64,000 bases of DNA from positions 218,319,982 to 218,383,981 of the forward strand of contig CP136063.1 of assembly GCA_032622095.1 (NCBI GenBank), read 5' to 3'. The notes under the pieces were generated by a model that made no database searches, was not told the DNA's origin, and saw only the letters and a list, made by a program, of their open reading frames with translations. The translations under genes were made by a program, and so were the position numbers. This DNA comes from Siphonodentalium dalli. Lineage: Eukaryota > Mollusca > Scaphopoda > Gadilida > Siphonodentaliidae. The number at the start of each line of letters is the position of its first letter. Position 1 is the first letter of the stretch. This document shows positions 35,285-47,120 of the stretch, piece by piece.

Positions 35285-35740
35285 TCACAACATATAGGGG
35301 GCCAACATATTTTGAAAAGTGTGGTTCAGCCTTTCTATTATGACGTCACATTTGGGTCGGTAAGGTGTTGTGAAATATTTGGCGATTTCAAGCTTCTCAC
35401 ACAACTGTGAACGAAATGCTGGGCCTCGATCACTGTGCAACTGCGTTGGAACACCGAATCTACAAACTATCTCAGTTACCATCTTATCGGAAACTACGGG
35501 AGCTGTGTGGTTAGGGAGTGCAAATGCTTCACCCACTTACTGAAGTAATCACAAAAGACTAAATGTATTCGTTTCATCATCAAACTTTGGTAATGGTCCC
35601 TTTACATCCGTGACTATCATATCCATTGGAGCGCCCACTTCAATTTTGTGCAAGGGGCCTTTACCTCTCCCTGGGACAGGCTTATTTCTCGCACATTGGT
35701 CACACTCTTTGATCCATCGACTAATATCAGAGGACATTCC
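35285..35740 (-). pseudogene. Gypsy integrase
   Basis: The zinc-binding end (WIKECDQCARNKPVPGRGK, C-x2-C) is followed by the core, PMDMIVTDVKGPLP (first Asp), then after a frameshift FGVPTQLHSDRGPAFRSQL (second Asp) and IIERLNHTFQNML (Glu). All three D,D,E residues are visible. The order agrees with the RT to its right. Confidence 0.85.
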
Positions 35741-36199
35741 TGGTCAATAAAACCTTTGTTTTTTGTGCAATTCCACAAAAATTTAATACTTGAGCTGCTC
35801 TAGTACAACCATTAAAAGAATACTGCCATTAGCAGAAACTTGTTGGTAGTATAGAACTCTAATCTGAATGATCAACGTTTCCCACAGACTCCAAAATGTT
35901 TTATGTAGAGTAAAAGTAATAGAAGAACCTGTTCCGCTATCTGATAAATGTGAGCAATTGCATGATCAACTTGCTACAGCTGAGAAATATGATCTGCAGA
36001 CCATGACTGAACCCAAGTAGATATATCAGACACATAACAAACAGAACTATCCCACTCCTCAAATTTCGCTTTATGGATTCGTGTAAAATGGGATGAAGGA
36101 GAAAATCACTCGATATTTTCGACCATCCCGGGCGCATCGAGCCCAACTACTCTCAAATAACTATTCTACCGAATTGAAGACAACTCACGAGAACTTGCA

Positions 36200-36335
36200 A
36201 CTACTGAACATTCATCTACCGCTTGTTTTGACTCAGCAGATCGATAATCCACCCAGGACTGCCAGAAATAATAACTGAAGCCACTACATTTCCACAGCAG
36301 TCAAGAAAATGTACACTGGCATCAGTATCTAGAAT
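36200..36335 (-). pseudogene. Gypsy RNase H remnant
   Basis: Reads LFILDTDASVHFLDCCGNVV at about 36336-36280. FILDTDAS is the conserved first RNase H motif containing the catalytic aspartate. The remainder of the domain is frameshifted and was not traced. Confidence 0.65.
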
Positions 36336-36589
36336 AAAGAGGCCCCCCCTCCTTTGGAAATGTCCATATTGGGGTTGATGTCAATGCCTGTTTCAAACGA
36401 CCGGGATCACTCATCGGACAATTGAAAGACAGTATCCTTCTTTGTCAACTTAAACAATTCAAAATTGACCTATGAATTTCCTATAATACCCTGCTAATCC
36501 AAGAAAAGATTTAACCTCTTTAACTTTGGTAGGAAGTGGCCCAGTAGCAACCTTCTCAACTTTGTCTGGATCACAACTGATACCATCAT

Positions 36590-37395
36590 GACTAACAACA
36601 TGCCATAAAAATGACACTTTGGTGAAACAACTTGCACATCTTTGCTTTTAACTTGAGATTGTCAGACTTATAATACTCCACTACTTTAGTCAAGTTTTCT
36701 AAAGTTTCAACAAAACTTATGTCAAATAGGATCAGATCGTAAATATAATAAAGGCATGTTGTCCACTGAAAACCCCGGACAACAAGCTGCATCAACCGTT
36801 CAAATGTGGCAGGTGGCAGAATCCTGACGCCAAATCAAGGGTGCAGAACCAACTCGAAGACCCAACAGCTTCCAAACAATCTTCAAAACTGGGCAATGGA
36901 TAAGCATCTTTCCTGGTGACTGAATTCAATTTTCTATTGTCGAGACAGAAGCGATAACTACTGTCATATTTTGTATTAAGTGAACCATAGCACACCAGGG
37001 ACTCTTACCTTGTTCAATAATATAACTTTTAGCATTTCGACTATCTCATTACTGATGATTTCTTTCTTTTTGGAAGGAACACGCCTACTAGGACCTTTGA
37101 CACGATGAGCATCTCCTGTGTCGATATGATGTTTCACGAGACTAGTACGTTCTAATTGTCCTCCAGGCTCCACAAACTGATCACTATATTCAGGCAAGAA
37201 ACCTTTCAACTTCGACTACTGTTCAACATCTAACACTGGAGATGATCTATCAAATATATCTTGTAAATGAGAGAGTAACTCATCACACAACATATCTTTC
37301 ATAAAAGACTCAATTAAAATCAACAACTCTGAGTAACCTCCCCTCATTTGTGATCGTGGAGGCAAGAATATCTTCGAGCAACCTTCACTTGACCA
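36590..37395 (-). pseudogene. Gypsy reverse transcriptase
   Basis: It starts with HHIDTGDAHRVKGPSRRVP, the typical H-x-I-x-T-G entry to Gypsy RT. Then come frames with YRFCLDNRKLNSVT and DAYPLPSFEDCLEAVG, FCTLDLASGF (first catalytic aspartate), and further on YYIYDLILF, where the expected YIDD is altered to YIYD. Multiple stops separate these. The thumb (LKAKMCKLF) follows. The loss of a catalytic aspartate adds to the evidence of decay. Confidence 0.85.
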
Positions 37396-37745
37396 CAAAC
37401 TGGATTTGTTTTCCTGTTAAAATGTATAAACTGACCACTTACTACTAATCTAGTATGAGCAATACCAATCACATCATCTTGACTTCCTAAAAACTCCATG
37501 CCTAAAATACAAGTTAGAGATTTGATATCTGTGATAATAAACTCTTGTACAAACGAATGACCATTAATTTGAAATGGCAATGTAACACTGCCATCCACTC
37601 TTAATGTGTAACCATCAACTGTGCTAACCGTGGACAATCTTTTCAGTTGCTGAACAACACATAACTCAATTCACTGAGCACTCTTGTAGACAACAATGGA
37701 CATCCAGTATCAACCAACATCTCTATCCCCTTTCCAAACAAGTTA
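37344..37745 (-). pseudogene. Gypsy aspartic protease
   Basis: The active-site motif MLVDTGCP is read at about 37721-37700. An in-frame stop follows about 20 codons later, then the frame resumes with TLRVDGSVTLPFQINGH, FIITDI and CILGMEFLG, the flap and the I-L-G-x-(D/E)-F-L motif of retropepsins. It cleaves the Gag-Pol polyprotein in intact relatives. Here it is inactivated by the stop. Confidence 0.8.
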
Positions 37746-38079
37746 ATGTCCAAAAACAGACCAGATCAATGTTCTGGCCTCTGACTTACTTCTGTTGGGA
37801 CTGCTTTTTGGCCGCAAATCCAGCCCTCTATCAATTTGACGCTTTCTGTGAACACTGATACGATTTAAGGCCTGGTTTGGAACACGAAACACACATCTGA
37901 GTTATTAGCAGATTGACCACTTGTCATTACACTCTTTTCTAAAAGTTGAATTACCTCCCCCAACTTGTTGTGACTATCAAAATTTGAAGGTTGTTTTACT
38001 ATATCAGGTGGTTTGCTGGCAGTGAACTATTCAGAATCATTAGATGTCAAACAAAACACGTGTTGAGGATAGTCCGGTT

Positions 38080-38967
38080 TCCAATTTTTTCTTAGCAGCT
38101 TTAAGTGATTCAAATGGTACTGCTGCATATCAAGCTTGTTCATAAGTTTTAGACTTAATGAGAAAAAGACAATACTTTAACTCATTATCACCACAAACCC
38201 TGATGAATTGCTGCAGTAATATTTTATCTCTATGAACAGAAGTCGTATCAGGATAGGCCAATCGGCAGAGACTTTTCAGATCTTTACCATAATCATGTAC
38301 AGAATCACCGTGAGATCTGTCCCTGTTCTTAATTTGAAAGAGAACATAAATGACTCATCTGTTGTCTTATACCTCAATTCAAGTGCTTGCTCCATTGCCT
38401 GATAATCAGACATGTCAGTGTCATCGAGTTCAGACAAGATACTTCTAGCTTCTCGCAAGTGCATTAGTAACTGTTGAGCTCTCTCCACATAGATCCATTG
38501 GCTATATTCAGCCGCAATATAACAAATTGGCTATATAGTCTTTCCATATCTCTTTACCATCGATTGTATCTACCTTTGACTCAGACCTCTTGTAATACAT
38601 ACCATCACTTCGATGACCAGAAACAAATTCTGGAGTAACATGAACATATACTACAGATTATCTCCCTACATACATGTCTCTCTGAGAAATAACTGGTTTC
38701 TTTTCAGAAGAGAACAACCTTGAGTTAAAACAATACAAGTTCCTGGTCTTTTAAGGGTGTATCTAATACTACACGTTGTGATGCAGTGGAAGTGTGTTTA
38801 CCGACAGATCCTACATGTTGCCTCTGATATCCATTTAAGTGACTGCCAGTATACCCTGAAGCAGATGTCAACGGAATGGTTGTGTGAAATTGTCTTTTAT
38901 TTGAGGAGTTGAATTGTGCAACAAAGTCTTTACTTTGAATGTGAGCATCTTCATAATTACTAGTCAA
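38080..38967 (-). pseudogene. Gypsy gag fragment
   Basis: The N-terminal piece (38967-38725) is Gln/Ser/His-rich. The C-terminal piece (about 38488-38080) has MERAQQLLMHLREA, YQAMEQALELRY, a frameshift, then SLCRLAYPDTTSVHRDKILL, characteristic of the capsid-like C-terminal domain of metazoan Gypsy gag (a helix with L-R-L/LAYP). No zinc knuckle is preserved. It lies directly upstream of the protease. The frame breaks near 38290, in an AATCATG/CATGTAC context. Confidence 0.75.
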
Positions 38968-39000
38968 CCAGTTGCAGTACGTATCAAGAGAAGACAGCCA

Positions 39001-41229
39001 TGCAGTCAGCTATAACCAAATAATGTCGTCAAAGTGAGAAGAAAGATAGCCAGTGTACGTTGAACCGGATGTGCGCTATGTTATCGGGTGTATAATACAT
39101 ATCATTACATTGTTTATATAGTGCTGGGTGGTGTGACACAAATGCCGTCGATGTGATGTTGGAAGAGAATTTATATGCATGCCGCCAATATCCACAGTCC
39201 GACTGCATGAATGCAGGTCGTTGGTTGTTGAAATTACGTAACATGACGTCGCTTGCTGACCCCTACTTGCATCCATTTTTAGTATAGACGCAACTGTGCA
39301 TCATGTCACGAGAATAACTTTGGAAATGTGCGCTTGATGTGTAATGGGCGTTGATTTTGTTGCGTTCCATAGAGTATGGATGCATGTTGTCTGACATTTT
39401 ATGTGTGGAACGCAAAATGTCAGACCAACTTGCAACAGACATATTATTCTACTGCAGTGTGGGATAATCCATACAAATATATTATCAATACATATTTCAA
39501 GCATATCCATGTATTGTGCCAAACTATTACAATTATATCGAGCAGTTGTGACTGGAATAGGACATTGTATTTGCACTATACATATATATGAGAATAAGCC
39601 AACCGATCATATTGCATGGTCTTCAAATGACCTGCCGCACTAATTAACACAAGAAAACCATAGTAAGAAATTGTAGCGCCCTCAGGATCATATTATTAGG
39701 CATATATATAAATAGTATAAAATATATTGGTTTTATGAATGCACTACCTCAGAATTCCGTTAAAACAACTAATACTTCAAATTATTACAATAACTATTTG
39801 GCTTATTCCTGCAGGTTCCTCTTTCACCACTCCAGAAAGCCTTTAAATGGGGACCAAACATATCTGATAATCGGATTAAATACACCCCGATATTTGCAAT
39901 ACGACATTTAATCTACATTCAAACTGAGACATACTTCAATAGCAATGTTAGCTGTTATATTATGCATTGTGTTCCTGCAATAAAATCTTCAAGAGTGGTC
40001 CGACCATTATTCACATCTAAATTTCGAAAGCAATTAACGTGGTCATAATAGTTACATACTGCAGCAATGAGATGTCGGCGAAGATACATCCGCGAATACA
40101 TACATCCTGCAAAAAATCTAACAGGTACGCAATATAGCGAGTACATGTTTAATCATATTTGCTCCATTGCTCCACGGAAACGGCCAGATCAGTCTCGCAA
40201 TATACACCGTAGAGGGTGTAATAATTTATGCCACACACGTGTTCCACCACATGTGAAAGTAATGTGATGACTCATAGGACCGAACGCTCTATCAGTAAGA
40301 TTCGAGAAGATTTCCCGGAGTATATAAACCAAGATATCACCACAATCATGAGGCATTGTAAATATAATTCATTTCTAGTCTATAACTTAGCCTATCGTAT
40401 CAATTAGTCGAGTATAGTCTATCCGAGATCGGCGTCTATTTTGACGGGTTGCAATGTATCAACCATGCATATAATAAACATCCTACGTGATTGGATCGGA
40501 GTGAACGTGTAGTTTGAGTCACGATATATGAATTCTCCGCATGTTCTTTTGTCCATACATTCGCGGACGCGCGGATGGACAGAACATACACTCTAAGAGC
40601 CATACAAAGATGAAAAAGTTCACACACAGAGGTGGCGTTTAGATGAGAATGCCTCAAATTTTCTCCACAAGACATATAAAATGTTTAGTTACTTGTAACC
40701 CGGGCAAGCCTGATCTTAAATATTGACAACTTGCTCTCGAACTTCCTGGTAGGCTGGCCGCAGTAGGAACTCGTTCTATGCCAGGTACCTCAAAGTCGTC
40801 TGCTAATAACCGAACGACAACGTCACCCCGGAAGTAACTCGATCGGTTAACGAGGTTACATTAACAAAGCTCTCATATATAATTCAATGGTGGACCTCGA
40901 CTAGTTGTCATTGTCGAAGATCTCTTCCCTGGGTTTAATTGGTAGAGACATTGCTGGCGGCCGGACATAAAGTCACAATAGGAGGACGTGAATGTCTATG
41001 GACAAAAGAAGACGCATAATTATAATTCATATAGAGTAACTGTAAATTCCTCCTTCACCACACATAACCCCGGGGTCATTGTTTGAAGGAAGCAGTTCCA
41101 ACTTATTGACAGAAACACAACAGAAGATCCAAAACAAGGCACAACAGAGGATGCATACTTTTGGACGAAACGAACAACAAGGTAGCACGAGTTTGCGAAT
41201 GTAGTGGGACTAACAGTACTGCATTGAAG
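39001..41229. other. No gene recognised; includes presumed upstream region of the PAN exon
   Basis: A small inverted repeat around CGCAAAATGTCAGACC (39386-39430). The 200 bp before 41230 are A-rich and may hold the 5' UTR of the PAN-domain gene, but no TATA box could be assigned with confidence. Confidence 0.4.
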
Positions 41230-41518
41230 ATGGTGGCTGGTCGTTATTCGTACGTGTTCCTTAAGTTAACATGGCTGTACTGCAGCGCTGTTTGTGCTAC
41301 AAAAAACATCACAACCACCAAGTACAGCTTGATTGGAGCGAACGTAGTCACAAACACGACCGTGCGAACCAGCTCTAGCAGATCGCGAATCGAATGCGCC
41401 TCCTTGTGCGCCTCAGACGAAAATTGTTTCACTTTTTCGTTCGGTTCAAAAGTGTGCAACATGACGTCAGGACGACCGAGTGATGCAATGACAGGGGGCG
41501 TTTACAGGAGCATCCCAG
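41230..41518 (+). CDS. Secreted PAN/apple-domain protein, first coding exon (partial)
   Basis: ATG at 41230 opens a hydrophobic signal peptide (YVFLKLTWLYCSAVCA, about residues 8-23). Residues 26-96 form a PAN/apple domain with cysteines at 56, 60, 66 and 76 in the family spacing: RIECASLCASDENCFTF, then VCNMTS. Apple domains mediate extracellular protein or carbohydrate binding, and in molluscs and other invertebrates often precede C-type lectin domains. The exon ends at 41518 with CCCAG|GTGAGC, a consensus donor, in phase 1, as usual for shuffled extracellular domains. The frame continues upstream to 41161, but the signal peptide decides the start. The open frame continues into a CAT-repeat in the intron, which is not coding. 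No second exon was found to 64 kb. This is the best-supported host gene piece. Confidence 0.75.
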
Positions 41519-41526
41519 GTGAGCAA

Positions 41527-41613
41527 CATGAAATAATCATCATCACCACCATTATCATCATCTTCATCATCATCATAATCTTCGTCATCATCACCGTCAT
41601 CATCATCATCGCC

Positions 41614-41656
<43 letters not shown>

Positions 41657-41718
41657 CCACCACCATCGTTATCGTCACCGTCACCGTCACCGTCGTCGTC
41701 GTCGTCATCATCATCCAT
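41527..41718 (+). repeat. (CAT)n/(CGT)n trinucleotide microsatellite in intron 1
   Basis: About 190 bp of ATC/CAT units grading into CGT units, starting 8 bp after the splice donor. It creates long spurious frames (poly-Ile one way, poly-Asp and poly-Met the other). Confidence 0.95.
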
Positions 41719-41870
41719 TTCGCATACCATACAATTGATATCAAGAAACATCTTTATTTAACATCTTATATTTAAAAACGCGGGCTTCACTGTAAGTTAT
41801 TAAGATATTTGAGAGGTAACTCTGCTCGCAATAAATGTATGTGATGTTAATTTTGTATTATGTGTAATGT

Positions 41871-42170
41871 CCTATTAATATCACATTAGACCATAAAACA
41901 CAAACATATACACGTTTTCGCCCTTGCACGTGCACCCTCACCATACACAAGGTTCATGTGCCGGCCTGTCCGAATGATAATGGGGATATTTTAAGCAGAA
42001 ACGGTCAAAATGCGAAGTATATCATCCGCACCTTTGACATCCCAAATCCGGTTTGGCAACATCTCATCGTAGGATTGATCCGCGGTTTTGACACCAGAAA
42101 TATTGGATAGTATTTTTGCGAACCACTCTGTATAGGCCAGATAATTTTATGGTGAATTAAACATATATTA
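41871..42170 (+). repeat. Dispersed repeat R, second copy, left part
   Basis: Matches 20305-20620 (CTATTAATATxACATTAG to TTAAACATATATT). The copy is then interrupted by about 630 bp ending with a palindromic MITE. It resumes briefly at 42800-42814 (CAAAGTGTCTACTA) and again after the Helitron at 44386. Confidence 0.8.
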
Positions 42171-42646
42171 TTTTTATGCAAATGATTTCATAGTTTAATA
42201 TTTCAACCGCTATATATAGTGCGGTGAAATTGGTCGTGACTAAATTGGCATCAGTTGGAAATTCCTAACCTTACAGTTGTGCCCGGTTAGCGATTAAAAA
42301 TTTCCAACAGGTGGATAGAGGGTGCAAATTGAATTCCCCATATTAAGGAAATTATAAGGTGCAGTTATAAATTCCAAATTACACCTGAACGGAGACATTA
42401 TAGACAAGTCTCTGAAAATACGTTTTAAATATACCTTCGCTCACCGCAATTCTGATATAGATGGGTCAGCTCTCTTATCTTCATATATTTGTTCCAGCCA
42501 CTAGCAGAATTGGGCGTTTTACTGTTGACCGTCAAGGAGTTTGCTTTCGACAGAATGACTTGCACACCGGCGAATTCATATTAATCCCGTGCAACAAATT
42601 TAATTAATCGTCCCGTTATCACTGGGTTTATACATACATCATCTAA
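42171..42646. other. Insert within repeat R
   Basis: Absent from the 20305-20887 copy. No coding or terminal structure recognised apart from the MITE at its right end. Confidence 0.4.
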
Positions 42647-42799
42647 ATTGGATAGATCATCTCACTCCTGTCTTCCCAATTAAGACGGCCGGCGTGCGTC
42701 TTGTTTGGGAGTGATCAACTCAACTAGAGTTTATCACTCTAAAACAAAACGCCGGCCGTCTTATTTTATGAAGACACTCGTTGAGATGATCTATCCAAT
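42647..42799. mobile_element. Short palindromic MITE
   Basis: ATTGGATAGATCATCTCA...TGAGATGATCTATCCAAT ends, with an inner pair AAGACGGCCGGCGT.../...ACGCCGGCCGTCTT and GAGTGATCAACTC...GAGTTTATCACTC. 153 bp. Confidence 0.8.
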
Positions 42800-42814
42800 A
42801 CAAAGTGTCTACTA

Positions 42815-44385
42815 TCTATATCTATATTTCCGAATGTCTGTCAGCCTGTTTGTCTGTCTGTGTTCTATATAAATTCACAGGGGACCATCTAAATGGCACC
42901 AAAGGGGTCTACCATGTGTAACTTTTTACGAGAAAGATAATGTGGGTTAGAATGTTCTAAAGTGACACCGTTGTTGTCAGGGGCAGAAAAGGGGAGGGAC
43001 AGAAATACTTTTCGTCGCCCATTGCCACGAAACTTATATATAATAATCCCCATGATATAAGGATTAAAATAGTTGGTTTAAATATGTCAAAAGTGGCGCC
43101 GTTCGAGTCAGAGATGCACGAAGGGGAGAGGGTCACATAAATTGATCAAACTAATTTTAGCGCCGAGGGGCCATCTATATGGCACCAAATGGGTCTACTA
43201 TGGGTAACTTTTTACAAGAAAGATAATGGTGCGGGTTAGAATGTTCTAAAGTGACGCCGTTGTTGTCAGGGGCAGAACATGGGGAGGGACAGAAACAATT
43301 TTTTTCGCCGATTGTCCACGAAACTTATATATAATCATCACCATGTTATAAGGAATCTAATGGTGTGGTCTAAATATGTCAAAAGTGGCGCCGAATTTGT
43401 ATACTCGCCATTTTTCACCAATTGTATATATATTTGCATTTCCATAATGAGTCTGAGTGTGTGGTGTAAAGGTGACAAAAGTGGCGCCGCTTGAGTCAGA
43501 AATATGGACTGGAGGGTCACCAAGACTGATAACAAAATATGTTTAGTGCCAATTACCATCAGATTCATACACATCCTCAAATGATACGAGGAATCAAATC
43601 GTGCGTGTTAAAAACGTACAATGAGCTAGAAAAACTGATGCATAGAAGAAAGCATTAAATATATATTTATCATTTTATTTAAGATATACACATATTCTTG
43701 CAAACTGGGAGACCTCGAACTGTTAGAGGATTGCATATTAGAATGGATCATGTATATATTATAACACAATTTAGTCTCTTCCATGAAATATAGTTTCCAC
43801 ACAAAAATTTACAATAAACCACTCAAAATCTCGCTCTGTGTCGGGCACATGTAGCTGATATACTTGCATAGCAACACTTCTTTTAAACTGAGAATATTTC
43901 GTCAATATATAGCGCCATGAACAGGGGGGCACCTGGACATTTCTTTAAAACAACTGTATCTTCATGGGGATATGATAGCCAGGTGTCCTCAATATCTTAG
44001 TCTAACCCGCTAGATTGATTGATACATCTCTATATATGTAAATCCTAATTGTAGTCTTTTATTTTTGCGAACTAATGTGTTTATGATGTTCATGTTTCAT
44101 GACATAACGTCTGACGTATACGCATTTGTAAATGAATAAATATTTCTTTATTTGTGGAACGGATTAATCGCGATAAACAAAATGACAATCGACAAGGTGA
44201 GCCACTATTTATATTCCATGTTTAAGAATCATGTTTTGTTATGCTATTTGGATATACAATTTATGAGAATACGTGTATGAATACGTGTAACACGTGTAAC
44301 AATTCCTCTATTCCCACCAAATATCCACAGCATGCAGAGGGTTTCACATCACTTTAACCTGGGCAACGCCGGGTAACCCTGCTAG
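42815..44385 (+). mobile_element. Non-autonomous Helitron, family C, with readable empty site
   Basis: It begins TCTATATCTATATTTCCG after A at 42814 and ends with hairpin CCTGG-GCAACG-CCGGG, TAACCCTG and CTAG at 44382-44385, before T at 44386. Repeat R at 20305 gives the uninterrupted target GTGTCTACTA^TTTATGAT, proving both borders and insertion between A and T without duplication. The interior has two or three copies of a block (GGCACCAAAGGGGTCTACC; GTCAGGGGCAGAA; GGAGGGACAGAAA; TATAAGGATTAAA). No Rep/helicase is encoded. Confidence 0.93.
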
Positions 44386-44625
44386 TTTATGATAAAATTG
44401 GAAATGAGCCGAATTTCCATTAAATTTATCGGGTGAGAGCAAGATATGTTCGCTATCCCACTGAGGACATTCCGCTTTATTCAATTTTGTTTTGAATAGT
44501 GGATATCACAATTCAACTGGGAGATATATAGATTCAGCTGAGGGAAGAAATGTTCATTTATCAAAACTGCATGGTCTGGTTTGGCGATACCTTCCGGTTT
44601 GGTGATTCCACGTACACGGGAATGA
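44386..44625 (+). repeat. Dispersed repeat R, second copy, right part
   Basis: TTTATGATAAAATTGGAAATG to CCACGTACACGGG, matching 20665-20887. Confidence 0.85.
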
Positions 44626-45512
44626 TAAATCTGTAAGATGTCCAATCATAATTACCGTATGTCACAAGTTCTTTAAACTTCAACTTATGCAGAGTTATAT
44701 ATCCCTGATCATGCGTATTCTTCCAGGCTGTTTAACTGAAACATTAAATCTAAAATCCTCCACTGTCAAACATGTTTTGCAAACTGAGACCTTTATTAAT
44801 GATCTCTGTGGAGTGAACAAAACTGTGCAGCATGTGCAATCAGTCAACGATGTGTCAACTTAAGCCAGTCGTATTCGTTAAAGACTTGTTCGGGTACGCG
44901 AAACTGATAAGTTAGTACTCTGTGCCAGCTGTTGGAATGTAGCATTCTACTAACATCGCAGAAAATTTCAAAGAAATCGACCATACCACTCCATAGATAT
45001 CATCGTCTGAACTACGCTTAATTGTAAATATTTACATCTCGATTCGGGAAGCAACAATTAGTGATAAACTAACGCAAATGATTTCGCCATCGAGAGTCGT
45101 TGCATTTAATTAATATATAAGAATGACAGTGTGTGCTGTAAATTCGGTTTAATATTCGTAAAAATAACTACTTTGAGCAAGATTATACTCCATTTCTATT
45201 TAATCACCCAACCGGAGTGTTTCACATCATTTTAAGTCTAGATTCATGCCTAACGTTTCGTATACAATCAGCGTCAAAGTATTAATCATACAGTTTAAAT
45301 TTGGTGTGTCTTATAGGTAACCAATAAATGGTAAGTGGGTGTCTGACCAGCTAATACATCACGACACCTAGCATCCCGGGATGACAGTACAAAGTCATAA
45401 TGAAATGCTGGCTGAAAGCTTTTTGATATTTCAAATTAGGATAAGCTGAAAGATGGCCTGAAACCAATTAGTCATACAACATTTTATCACAAAGTGAAGT
45501 TGGTGCCAAAAA

Positions 45513-45800
45513 TATGGATGACAAGAGAAAGAAGAGGGAATTTGCAAAGCAAATGAAATTAATGGGAAAATATATTGGAAAAGTTATCCAATATTGTGCA
45601 GATACCTGATTCCTCGTTCACTTGTCGGAGAGCAGTGGTCCGGAGCGGTTGTACAACATTTTGATAAGAATTGCGAACGTACGCACCAAAATATCTCAAT
45701 TAATAAAACCCAAAAGTTAAAATTTATAAATGAAATCACTAGAGAAGGAAAAGAGACAAAGCCAATAAGATCTTCATCAGTTGCAAGTTGCTAACCCGTG
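45513..45800 (+). other. Small unrecognised ORFs inside the long-IR element
   Basis: ATG at 45513 opens 31 codons (MDDKRKKREFAKQMKLMGKY...) to a TGA. An overlapping frame continues to 45794 with basic residues. Codon composition is A-rich. No family recognised. Confidence 0.2.
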
Positions 45801-45910
45801 CCACACTAAACGTACGAACACCAAGTTTTCGACCTTTACTTTTAGTATTAATCATTCAGTTTAAATTTACTGTGTCCAATTTGGCACAAAATTAGTAAAA
45901 CTTTCCTAAA

Positions 45911-46014
45911 TAAAGGTACAACTCACAAAGCAAAATTAATGTTCAGCTCACCAAACAAAATAAATGTTCAGCTCACCAAGCACAATAAAGGTACAACTCA
46001 CCAAGCACAATAAA
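45911..46014 (+). repeat. Minisatellite, four units of about 26 bp
   Basis: Units alternate AAAGGTACAACTCACCAAGC ACAAT and AAATGTTCAGCTCACCAAAC, i.e. two variants of one unit. Confidence 0.8.
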
Positions 46015-46182
46015 AACTAGAATGCACTTAGAGAGATGCCAACGTGCGCAAAAATGTAATACAAAATAATTAAAACAATAATTTCACTGTATTTTACTTA
46101 ATTAATTTAATTTAATTTAATTTAATGTTAGCAAAAAAAGACAATTACAATAATTTTATGAGTATATTTAGGGGATAACAGT

Positions 46183-46497
46183 GTGGTGTTTTGTGATTTC
46201 GGAAAGGTACATGGCGAATATACTGTGGCAAATTTAGTTAATGAGCGACGGCGGATACAAATCAAATTTACCGGTAATTACGAACAGAAAAATGCGCGCA
46301 TTGATACGGCTTCCAGCTGTCAAAATCTTCTCGCTTATAAATTATTAAATACTAATTACATTACTATTGTAAACGTAAAGGACGAAAATTATTTATATTA
46401 TATCACATATATGTCCCATTGTTACTGGAAGCATATGTGGTTTGATATGTGCATGCAATATATGGAACTATTTTTATTTCCAAATGAAAATGCGTGA
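46183..46497 (+). other. Unrecognised 105-codon open frame
   Basis: Open from before 46183 to a TGA at 46495-46497. The N-terminal part (VFCDFGKVHGEYTVANLVNE) looks protein-like, while the rest is AT-driven (Tyr/Asn/Ile-rich). A diverged direct repeat of its start occurs at about 46816-46880 (GTGGTGTTTTGT...GGCGAATGTACTG), which argues for repeat origin. No function is proposed. Confidence 0.25.
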
Positions 46498-46675
46498 GTC
46501 GATAGTTATTTGAAGTAGATATGAACTTCAAGTTAAACTGAGTTTATTACATAATAAGTATGTCTTAAATGTGATTTTTAATCTGTTAAGTTATTCTGTT
46601 TTAATGCAACATTGTTTTTGGAAAGTACGCAGTTCACTGTTATGTGGAACTATTTTTTGATCATAAGTGAATCGG

Positions 46676-47085
46676 TAGGGTGACACCAACGTACGAATCT
46701 GACTGATCGCCACAATGGGAAATTGTTTACTCAATGCGATGTATTTCACGCCGTGTCTGTCGCGGTTTCATGTCAAGAAATTTTGTCAAATGATATCGAG
46801 ACACTGACATTGGTGGGGTATAACGTTGTGGTGTTTTGTATTTTTGAAAGTACATGTATACAGGGCGAATGTACTGACTGACTGTCAATTTTCGACAAAA
46901 GCCACATCGCTGGTTTGTTTATATAGCAACGATCTAGTAACGGAAGTGCCAAGGGCGTCAACTCTATAATCTACTCCGTAACGTCGCCGGCATGTACTGC
47001 GTAAGGGTGACATCATGGAGTGAAATCGGTAGGGTGACACCAACGTACCTACGATTCTGACTGATCGCCACACTGTTGTGCGAGC
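46676..47085 (+). repeat. Direct repeat pair ATCGGTAGGGTGACACCAAC
   Basis: AATCGGTAGGGTGACACCAAC...CTGACTGATCGCCACA occurs at about 46671-46716 and 47024-47073, 350 bp apart, in direct orientation. Confidence 0.75.
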
Positions 47086-47120
47086 GCACGTAACAACAGG
47101 TACGCTGTCGCGAGGCTTTT

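Larger units (their letters stand above)
34640..39000 (-). mobile_element. Degenerate Gypsy-like LTR retrotransposon
   Basis: On the minus strand the order gag, protease, reverse transcriptase, RNase H, integrase can be followed, which is the Gypsy (Ty3) order. Every domain is interrupted by stops or frameshifts. I could not find matching LTRs on either side. Coding domains are listed separately. Confidence 0.85.

Noticed and set aside
33400-40300. LTRs for the Gypsy element
   Set aside because: I compared the flanks by eye and found no matching direct repeats. Only the coding remnants are supported.
41467-41751. Poly-Asp and poly-Met frames on the minus strand
   Set aside because: Translation of the CAT/CGT trinucleotide tract.
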